From Nemertoderma westbladi (Eukaryota > Xenacoelomorpha > Nemertodermatida > Nemertodermatidae): a stretch of 64,000 bases of DNA. The translations under genes and the position numbers were made by a program. The notes under the pieces were generated by a model. That model did not search any database. It had not been told where the DNA came from and worked only from the letters and a program-made list of their open reading frames with translations. The DNA lies in NCBI GenBank assembly GCA_032718475.1, contig JAUCBJ010009152.1, positions 1 through 64,000 of the forward strand, written 5' to 3'. Positions 25,808 through 34,300 of the stretch are shown piece after piece (within the stretch, counting starts at the first letter, position 1; the number at the start of each line of letters is the position of its first letter).

Positions 25808-28800
25808 GGTGGGATAAATATTTCTCCATTTGACGCAACACCGCCGCGGTCGCTATGAGGGAGGTGAATACCGCGGCCGCTCCTAAAGCCGCAGGCCATC
25901 GCTAACTATATAGGTTAACTTGGGATTCTGGGGGACTTTTCGATGAAGGAATTGACCAATTTTTTTTATTTTCGCACCAGGGGAGCGGCTCGGAATTCTA
26001 AGATATTAGCAACTCTAACATTAGCAAATCTATCCCCTCGACGGACACGGCGGACAAAAAACCGTCATTTTTTCGACTTTTTTAAAAAATTTTTGAAAGG
26101 CGCTCTACAGTGGCTCGAAAAAACCCTAGGTTATTGCTTAGCCGACGCCGGGATACGATAGAAGGGATTAATTAGTGAATTCGATTTTTTTTTCAAAAAA
26201 GATTACCACGCCTTTTTCCCGAAATTGTCCGTCAAAGTTGAAAAAACGGACAAAATGGCTTTGCGGGATCCACTCTAACTCGGCTAATATTAATCGTACG
26301 GGGACGAAAGTAACGCGGCTGGAAAGGGGAAGAGTGGTACTACCTTTGTATCGAATGGGGGTAAGATATTTATTAATATTTCGGGTGTAAAAAGGGGCCG
26401 TAACTTTGTCCGTTTTTTCCATATTTTTTACATAATTAATATTTCCAAAATTTTTAATTCGACAACGCTAGTAGGAATCTGCCAATTCTTTTTCGGAAAG
26501 CGTAGAAGACCACAGGGGCTACATTCCTATCGAATGGGGGTACAAAAAATATGTAGGCAAAGGGGTCCAAAAAGGGCCAGAAAATAATAAAAAGTTTATA
26601 ACTATAACAACTTTTTTATTTTAGACTCTAGAAGGTTAAAGTACATTTTATACGGTTAATATCGATACGGGGAATCCAAATATTCGATTGGTTTTGCCGC
26701 GCAAACGATATTAAAAAAATGAGGGCCCAAATTAAAATTTCACGCTTCAAACTCGCTTCGCGGGAACTCGTCTAGCTCGAAAAATACATAAGGTCTGGGA
26801 GACTTATTTAAACAGTCTTATAGAGCGTCAAATTATCTATCTTTCAACGGTAGTTACAACGCCATAGCTATTATATAACTGGAGCGGCAGACGATCGTGT
26901 GAAATATACTACTTATAAAAAAGGGACGAAAAAATTTTTTTTTAATAAATCGCCATTACATTATAATTTAACTTTTTGCGACAAAAGTTCCTGTAAAATG
27001 TAGCAAATTAACTCCACTATCTTTTTTCTTAACATTAATAATTAAAATAACGAGTTTTAAGGGTCGAAAAATATCGTGTAATTTTGGCCCTTTTTTTTCA
27101 TTTTTTTTGGGGCCAAAAGTACCCCCTCTCAAAAGATAGAAAAAAAAAATTACGGCAAAGAATATACCAATTTTATTGAATTTGGAGCACCAGAACCGAA
27201 GTTAGAGCGAATTTAGTCAAAAATTAAAAATATTTTTAAATTAAGAATGGTCAATATTGGGTTTCGAACCCACGAACTTAGGTATCGTTAACGTGATTGA
27301 TAACCACTAGACTACGTGACCAAGAGAATTCGAAATTTTCGAGTGATTATTTTTAAACATCAATAACTTCTGTTCTACAGGACCGTTTGATCTGAAACTT
27401 TTTTCATTGGATAGAGGATAGATTGTAGTGTGTGAAATAGGATACAACTTGGGAAAAGACGCATGTGCACTTAGTGCATAATGCACTTAAAAAGTACACA
27501 TTTTTTCGATATTTTAAACACTGTTATTTCCAGTTCTATTCATCGTAGAATGTTATTTTTTGGATTAAAATGTAGTTTGGAGTGATTTCTAACTATAATC
27601 GTAACATTTGTTTAACTTTTTATGTCTATAAAGTGACTTAAAATGTCCATGAATATGGTCCAAAATCGCAAATGTCGCGATTTATTAAATTGGATTTTTT
27701 ACACTTTTAGTGACTGACACTTGATCATACACCATCGTAGATCGGTAGAGGATAAACATAAGTTTGTTAAATAAGAACCACCATTACGATCTGCTAAAGT
27801 GCACTTGTACAAATAAATGTGCAAAAGTGCAAATTTTTTAATAAGGTCAAATTATATAGCATTGGGTTCTTTTCTTTGCAGATACTTTATTTTCATATTA
27901 ATATGTTGTTTGGCTCATACTGAGCGCATTAGGGATATGCGTACAAATAACCGGCCCTTATTAAGGCTTCGATTGGGTTAATAAATAAAACATAAGGTTG
28001 TAATATTCTAAAAAACCAGTGTGATATTAAATGCACTTTAAACAATAAATAGAGATCAATTAACAAATGGACCACACAATAAAAAACTCGCACAATTTTG
28101 TACTTATTATATCGCTTCAAATTAATTCAACAGTGGATATTTGGGGGAAGGGGGAAGTTACAGTGTGCATTCGGGGGAAGTTTGGTGAACTGCATTTATG
28201 CAGTGAATCCAAACTTCCCCCTTTGAGATATCATATACTTAAGACATGCTAGGGTGACGGGGAAATATTTGTTACTGTCACACTTTGCTTCCATTTATCC
28301 TATCCTTTATTATTACCCCAGTCAGATAAGAGATAATAATCAGTAAAAACCAAACTAAACTGTCTTTCATGCAAACAAATTTCTAACTAAAGACGGGTGA
28401 ATGACCATGACCATGGAAATAATTTTAAATATAATCGTATATCAACTATTTGGGGAGGCTTCCAAACCCAAAAACAATTATTTCGTTACATATAATATAG
28501 TAAATAACGTTGTATGTTCTTCTTCCTCTCATAATAAAATGTATATGAAATATCTCTGATCGCTGTGCCCTGAACATTTCACAACCAAAATGTTTCAGTG
28601 TGAAAAGTGTAGGCCTACCACACCCCGCCCAAACAACCGCAAACGCATAGCCAACAAATTTAACAAAAGGTTACATACATGTTGGGTTCATGACGAGATG
28701 AGTGAAAATTGAGCGCGTAATATAAAGTAAAAAATTAAGAGTCGGGCCTGGCTCTTCTCCACTTTCTTACCCAATGGAAATGTTGTTGTTTTAATCTAAT

Positions 28801-28819
28801 ATTGGGGCGGCTTTCTCTA
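25808..28819. repeat. 3-kb tandem unit, copy G (terminal type)
   Basis: A 3012-bp unit. Its first half matches B, C and F; from about 27600 it carries the diverged C-type half. It ends atattggggcggctttctcta and joins satellite at gttctaac. Small differences from copy C around 16344-16380 (27590-27625 here) show independent drift or patchy conversion after duplication. Confidence 0.92.
27249..27321 (-). pseudogene. tRNA-like sequence in copy G
   Basis: Minus strand, same form as copies B, C and F, 3014 bp from the copy in F. It is the last of the seven. Confidence 0.6.
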
Positions 28820-29008
28820 GTTCTAACTGCTGTATGATGGACTCCATATAGGAGTACTGATTCTAACTACTGTATGATAGACTCCATATAGGAGTACTGG
28901 TTCTAACTGCTGTATGATGGACTCCATATAGGAGTACTGATTCTAACTGCTGTATGATAGACTCCATATAGGAGTACTGGCTCTAACTTCTGATTGATGG
29001 ACTCCATA
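28820..29008. repeat. satellite array 3, 40-bp monomer
   Basis: Just under five monomers between the last 3-kb unit and the mobile element. The array is cut at ...gactccata, and the monomer resumes at tccatatagg beyond 38027, repeating six bases. It is therefore continuous with array 4 apart from the inserted element. Confidence 0.95.
29003..29008. repeat. left target-site duplication, tccata
   Basis: The six bases tccata immediately precede the element and are repeated at 38028-38033 after it. Polinton/Maverick elements characteristically make 6-bp duplications. Because tccata is part of every satellite monomer, the match alone is weak, but the phase of the monomer on the two sides overlaps by exactly these six bases. 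Confidence 0.75.
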
Positions 29009-29340
29009 AGTAGTAGGGTCTTGGGCGGCTCTGTGACAGTTAGACCTCACTGACACCCATTGGGTGTCATATGACACCCAATTATCACCCCATGGGTGTC
29101 ATTGGGTGTCATTGGCGCCAGACTGTCTGGGTGACACCTCCCAATTAGGCTAATTAGACCCTAATTGACAGGTGTCATCAATTAATTAGTACAATTAAAC
29201 CCTAACAGGTATCATTTAGGGTTTAATTGATTATCCTAATTAATCAGACTGATTAGCGCCCTGACACACAATGGGTCATCAGTGATGTCTAACTGTCACA
29301 GAGCCGGCTCAAGAGGGTGTCATAAGTGACACCGCAGCTC
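29009..29340. repeat. left terminal inverted repeat, self-palindromic
   Basis: This 332-bp sequence is nearly identical (about one difference seen) to the reverse complement of 37696-38027. A looser AT-rich match extends inward to about 29455. The TIR carries roughly ten TGACACC/GGTGTCA words, a perfect 24-base palindrome at 29059-29082 (half-site ATTGGGTGTCAT), and a hairpin GGTGTCA-taag-TGACACC near its inner end. Its outer 60 bases recur in inverted form at about 29255-29315 (ctgtgacagttagac against gtctaactgtcacag), so the whole repeat can fold back on itself. Confidence 0.93.
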
Positions 29341-29518
29341 TTTTATTCATTAATACTTATTTATATTTAATTTTAATTAATTATTTGCATTTTATTTTAT
29401 ATTCGTATTTATTCATTTGTACTTTATTTTATATTAATTATTCATTTATACTTTATGGGTATACAGCTCCCTTACTGGTAACTAATTACTCTTATCTATA
29501 TCCAGACAGCTTTTTCGT

Positions 29519-29537
29519 TGACCTTTGACCTTTGACC
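29519..29537. promoter_or_regulatory. DR1-type nuclear receptor consensus word
   Basis: TGACCT half-sites are repeated with one-base spacing (reverse complement AGGTCAAAGGTCA), the textbook DR1 consensus bound by RXR/HNF4-type receptors. Two overlapping DR1 sites fit within 19 bases. Such words also occur by chance and inside repeats, so function is unproven. Confidence 0.3.
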
Positions 29538-29740
29538 CCTCAATTAGCTTTAACCAAGCAACAGCATATTAATGATAGTTGTATCCAAGCGCCCCTGCCC
29601 CCCACCCCGTGACAGCTCTGATTACTAATTACTCTTACATATATCCAACCGCCTGCAGTTCCATAGTCTGCCGCTAGAGGGCGTATTATCTGAAAATTAA
29701 CATCTTCTCTAACTTTGTTATTTTTCAATTTAACTATTTA

Positions 29741-29768
29741 TATATCCAGGCAGCCCCTATCATAACAA
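29741..29768. repeat. 28-bp subterminal inverted repeat, left copy
   Basis: The sequence tatatccaggcagcccctat followed by cataacaa is the exact reverse complement of 37162-37189. It is isolated from the main TIRs by unrelated DNA, so it is either a conserved functional site or the surviving part of once longer inverted repeats. Confidence 0.85.
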
Positions 29769-29774
29769 CCAGGG

Positions 29775-29826
29775 ACCGGCAGGACACATGGAAACGATTT
29801 TATTACTATGAAATACATTGAAATAT
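29775..29826 (-). pseudogene. duplicated fragment of the TBP-like gene
   Basis: 52 bases match 30883-30934 inside the TBP-like ORF with two mismatches. On the minus strand it still encodes the FHSNKIVSMCPAG segment, one mismatch being synonymous and the other changing a Ser/Asn position. The match ends abruptly on both sides, so this is a short relic of a second copy or a local duplication, not a gene. Confidence 0.75.
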
Positions 29827-30269
29827 ATTCTCACATTAACTCCCAAGGTTGCATACTATCACTATAGCTGGGAGAGTCAAAGCTAGAGTGTATGCTAGAG
29901 TTATCCAAGAGCTAGGAAAAAGAATAATGCTCTTCTAGGGTCCAAACTCACATCCATCCAATTAGAGAACTAAGCAAATGACCAGCTTGAAGGCCTTAGA
30001 CCCTTAATCTGAGGCATCGAGCAGCCAATGAGAGAGCAGATGTGAGTACAGTGGTAAAGCCCACCCATGGTGAGATAACGTCACACTAACTCTCAAGGAT
30101 AGTTATACTCACCGTTCAAATATCCCTCGCAAACCAGTTTCCCCCCAACATCTAAAGTAATCCACTTCAATGTAAAATATATAATGCAATATAACTCGAA
30201 TATTTCTGTTTTTATAATATAAATAATAATTGTAACATAAATTTATAATTTAACACAAATATAAGGTGA
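29827..30269. other. non-coding region between the TBP-like relic and the T-arm-like repeats
   Basis: There is no supported frame. Two diverged segments, cacattaactcccaaggttg near 29832 and cacactaactctcaaggat near 30082, form a loose direct repeat about 250 bp apart. A CCAAT word (agccaatgag) lies at about 30024. This is probably 3' flank of the leftward genes. Confidence 0.5.
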
Positions 30270-30790
30270 AAATTCACTTTAACATAGAGTAACTAAACTA
30301 AACATAAAATAGGATAAAAACAGATGGTCATACTGTAGGCTCAATCCCTACTCGTGTCCGTTTTATGAAAAATATAAAAAGTAAACATAGAATAACTAGA
30401 GTACCTAAACTAAACACAAAATAGGAAAAACAGAAGGTCACGGGCTCAATCCCTACTCGTATCCCGTTTTATGGAAAATAAACAGGAGGTCATAGGTTCA
30501 ATCCCTACTCGCGACCATTATAAATCCAACACGAAATAAGTTAAACCAGGGTTCGAATCCTAATCATGAAAATATAAAAAGTAAACATAGAATAACTAGA
30601 GTAACTAAACTAGACATAAATTAGGAAAAACAGAAGGTCAGGGGTTCAATCCCTACTCGCGACCATTATAAAACCAACACAAAATAAGTTAAACCAGGGT
30701 TCGAGTCCTACTAATGCAATTATAAAAAGTAGGTAACACGGATGGTCACGGATTCAAACCCTACTCACGGAAAAATAAAAACCAACACAA
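30270..30790 (+). repeat. direct-repeat array with seven tRNA T-arm (B-box)-like motifs
   Basis: Three imperfect repeats start with taaacatagaataactagagt and aaactaaacataaaatagg. Each carries one or more segments resembling the 3' half of a tRNA. The B-box-like cores are at 30338 (ggctcaatccc), 30443 (ggctcaatccc), 30495 (ggttcaatccc), 30550 (GGTTCGAATCC, a perfect B box), 30643 (ggttcaatccc), 30698 (ggttcgagtcc) and 30751 (gattcaaaccc). Several continue as ctactcgcgacca, which ends in CCA like a tRNA 3' end. No convincing A box is found upstream of any of them. The array lies just downstream of the TBP-like ORF. Confidence 0.65.
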
Positions 30791-30834
30791 AATAAATAAT
30801 ATAGTAAACTTTCATGTATACCATAGTAAATAAT

Positions 30835-31341
30835 CTAATTTAATAATAAAGTTTGTAAAATAGATAATGATTCGGGGAATTCACCGGCTGGACACATGGA
30901 AACGATTTTATTACTATGAAATACACTGAAATATGCACGTCCTATATATATTCTAATCGCGCAAAATAATTCGGGGGTATAGCTAATAAATATTGCTTTA
31001 TTATTAATTGTATGATGTCCACATTTTTTCATTAATAATTTAAAATTAACACTTGGAAAAATAATAGTTTGTGTTTCGGTATTAAGTTTCAAATTTTGTA
31101 ATTGCATACCAATAGTTTGTTTTAAATAAAGCAATTCACTAGCTAAATTATTGCAAAGGCCTACAATTGTTACTGCGCCGCTGGGAAATAGCATTATAGT
31201 TGAATCGTCACCTTTGTAGATAAACATGTTTGGTTTTAAGCAACTTTGACCTGTAGTTTGCTGTGAAATTTTCTCTAGTTCAAATTTGGCAATGTTTTTT
31301 CCGGTAAACTGTTTATTGGTTATTTCTATTTTGTAGCTCAA
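30835..31341 (-). CDS. TATA-binding-protein-like ORF
   Basis: The 168-residue frame has the two-repeat layout of the TBP core (normally about 180 residues). Repeat 1 (residues 1-75) contains KPNMFIYK and then STIMLFPSGAVTIVG, matching the family's P..T.LIF.SGK.V.TG strand pair. Repeat 2 (95-168) contains YTPELFCAIRIYIG, closely like the family's YEPELFPGLIYRM, then FSVFHSNKIVSM and SLSILQTLL. The DNA-facing GK of repeat 2 is replaced by NK, so DNA binding may be altered. The listed start is TTG; the first in-frame ATG is residue 39 (31225-31227), which would remove half of repeat 1. An acceptor-like tttttctag ends at 31351, after an in-frame stop, so the true start is probably supplied by an upstream exon. 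It lies 23 bp downstream of the polymerase in another frame. Assignment is from motif reading only. Confidence 0.6.
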   Translation of the reverse strand: MSYKIEITNKQFTGKNIAKFELEKISQQTTGQSCLKPNMFIYKGDDSTIMLFPSGAVTIVGLCNNLASELLYLKQTIGMQLQNLKLNTETQTIIFPSVNFKLLMKKCGHHTINNKAIFISYTPELFCAIRIYIGRAYFSVFHSNKIVSMCPAGEFPESLSILQTLLLN

Positions 31342-31364
31342 TTTCTTATTCTAGAAAAATTAAA

Positions 31365-34300
31365 TTAAATCCTAGTAGGGGGGATTACTACTCGTTTCGC
31401 CGGTCTAACAAGCTTAGTGCTATAGTGCCCGTATGGTTTGCTGCTATATTTACTACTCCAATATGATTTCGTATCCCAGAGCGTTAGTGCCTTCTTATAG
31501 ACATGACCAGTAAAAATTTGATGCTTACTAGAAGTGAAGGTAGAGTTATAGCGGAAGAGCATTGCCTCGTTTACAAAACAGTCTGCATAATCCTCGTGTG
31601 TTAGTTGCTTAGCGACAACCGATCTAGATACACCTTTGGCGGTTTTCTTGATTGGGGCATCATAGGATTGAAAACTGTAGACCTTTGGTTTAAGGAAAAC
31701 CCACTGTTTATACTGCAAACCGCAGCTCTCATCTTTTATGAAGCCGAGAGCCGCTTTGTGTTTAATGGTATAGAGTGGATGTGTTGTACTGTAGTTGGAA
31801 GTATCTAGGAAACCACCCTCAAACATTGCCCGTAGAAAGGTTAGCTGTGGTGTATTAGTTACGCTTAGCATTAGAGAATCCGTGTCACCGGCTAGACAGC
31901 GAATCTGGCAACCCAGTTTTTGTTCTAGAGGCTTCAGTTTGTTGTAAAATAGGTCGTACATCTGTAGCTTAGATAGATCTAGTATAGTGCAACCGATGAA
32001 CACGCCCTGATTTAGGCAAACAGCCTCTTTAGTGAAAGTATGACCACTCAAGTTGGGGGTAAATACAACAAACGATTCGTGATTGGGCTTGGCTAAGAGC
32101 AAATCGCATTGTTCGTCGCTATTGCATAACCTGAAAGAAACGCGGTCTCTAACCTTTTGGAGGCATTTCCCATACAAGGCATTGTTCATCAACTTATAAA
32201 ATAGGACCTCGAATGGGTTATTTGCCGACTGTCTTTTATTGGTATTAAAACTAATGTAGTCCTTGAAAATATATTTTTGTGAGAAAGAGTAGACCCTATG
32301 TACTTGTGTAAGTTTAAGACCGAGCTTCAAATAGAGTTGAAGTAGCTTAATATGGATACCGTATTCAACCTTATTAAACTGATGTAGTAGTAGCTTAGTA
32401 CAGGTATCGTTGTATGGTCTACAGGTGGCCGTATCGGTGAGATTGTAATGCTCCCAAAGATCTTCCATGTATTCGCTAAGAAAGGATTTAGGGACTGACA
32501 TCTTCTCCGCTCCTAGAGGCAGATCGGCGGTCAAATCATGAATTTCTTTCGGGTAATGTAGATCAACTATGCAATAATAACCAGTATCCCCACTCGCGTC
32601 TACTGTAGCTAGGTCTATGGGGGTAGTTACGAGTTTAATATTAGCGTAGGGAAGTTTCTGGCTCAGGGCGCAGCCGTAAAGGTTATTCGCATCGATGGGA
32701 ATTAGATATTTCTCGGGGAGACTGGAGTCATAGTCGGGTTTATCGGGAATATTTGCGTCTACGGAATGTGTATTCAAGAATACTAGACCACCCCTAATAT
32801 TTGTTTCAAAGTCCGAGTAGATGGAAGCGTCTGATAGTAATTGAATTTCTGATTGCGTGAATTTCAGCGCCGCGTCGTAAGTTAATCCAGGGGCAGTGAA
32901 GTACATTACGGGCTCGAGTCCATAATTAGTAAGACAGAGGGATCGGAACTGCTCGAAAGTATCAGCCAATAGGGTAACATCTAGAACCAAATAGCCAATC
33001 ATATAGTCAAAGATTGTTGCGCAGTTTAATTCATCCCAAGTAGTAAGCGCGCGCTGATAGTTTTCTGCGCTACATTGTTCCAATTTGAGATCATTATAGA
33101 AGCTTTCTAATGGGGGGAGTGTAGTTTCGTGTAGGTTTGAAATATTTTGAATGTAGGAATATGGGAATACACCCTTGTTTTTTATTGTGTTATCGCTAAT
33201 GTTGGGATAGAGTTGGGTCATTTGAGCTAGTGTATGGGGTATGGCTGTTGCTAGGTTACTGTTATTTTTAGTGAGATAACTACTAAGATTATCTAGGCTG
33301 GCAGTCATAAACTGATAGGAATCTAGAAAATTAATGGAGATACTTTCTTTAGCGTTGGCTGTTGGTGTACTCGGATCGATTGGGAAGCTAACTTTAAGGT
33401 GAATATAAGTTTCGGTGTTTTTTGGTATTACGGTCATTTTCCAGTGTGTTCTAGAACTATCGGTCATTCCTTCTTTTAGTAGTAAATGCATATCGAATTT
33501 CCTCAGGTTATGAAATATAATATAAAAATTATTCCGTTTTAGGGAAAGTTTCCTGTTGCAGCTGACGCAAGCAGCCCCCCGATACTCCCCGCTATAATGA
33601 TCGTGATCGCGGACTTTGGTGCTGAGATTGTCATTGAGGTTTAAATTATGAGAATCGGGGGTTAAATTACAGTTGCAGACGTAGCATTGTGTAGCGTTAT
33701 TAAAGTCAGTTTGTTGGCTAGTAGTGAGTTGCATGGGGGCGTGCGTGTTTGTACTAGAAATGGACCAATCGTATAACTCCCTACAATGACTTTCCATAGC
33801 GGTTAGAAAGTCGCGCATTACGTGGTTACTGCCATCGTCGCGGAAAATTTGAACATCTGTTTTAGGAGGGTTAATTAATTTCTGATTTGGTACTGTATAA
33901 AAGGCTGCCGCGCTAGCTATATGTTTCTGTGGGAGTTTAATATTGTTTGTAGGTTCTAGAATAGTTTCAATGTCGGCGTATATACAGAAAGGTGGGGATA
34001 GAGTCTTATCGTACCTATCAAATTTAACCAAGAGATTTTCGGGCATATACTCGAGTTGGCGTTTACCCGTATAGCACCGCTCTCGATGTTCTTCCAATGA
34101 TTTGTCAGTGTAAAAGGCTCTGAGACAGCGTTCGCAGTGCGTCTTGTTGCCTTTAGAAGTAGCTTTAGTATTTATTAATCTATCTATGTTAGTAATAGCT
34201 ACGTAGTGGGCGGGGTTTTTGCTTGTGGCTTCGATAAATAATAAGTTTAGTACAGTTTTACCGGAACAGTGCGCGCTATCTGGTTGACTTAGGATGGAGA

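Larger units (their letters stand above)
29341..29774. other. non-coding subterminal region with short direct repeats
   Basis: An AT-rich stretch follows the TIR and is a diverged continuation of the inverted repeat to about 29455. Three related segments then follow: taattactcttatctatatcca near 29485, taattactcttacatatatcc near 29625, and an atatatccaggcagcc version at 29741. A perfect nuclear-receptor-style DR1 word, TGACCTTTGACCTTTGACC, lies at 29519-29537. The 28 bases at 29741-29768 are exactly inverted at 37162-37189 on the other side of the element. No credible protein frame is present. Confidence 0.6.

Noticed and set aside
8526-28819. Helitron origin of the 3-kb units (clean insertion, ctag near the end of copy G)
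   Set aside because: There is no TC start, no hairpin just upstream of a CTRR end, and insertion is not between A and T; copies A-D end in ctctc, not CTRR.
29540-29728. 62-residue minus-strand frame near the left end of the element
   Set aside because: It spans the short direct repeats (taattactctta...), has no domain and no start context; repeat-derived chance frame.
31605-31808. 67-residue plus-strand frame within the polymerase gene
   Set aside because: It is a shadow of the long, motif-bearing minus-strand frame.
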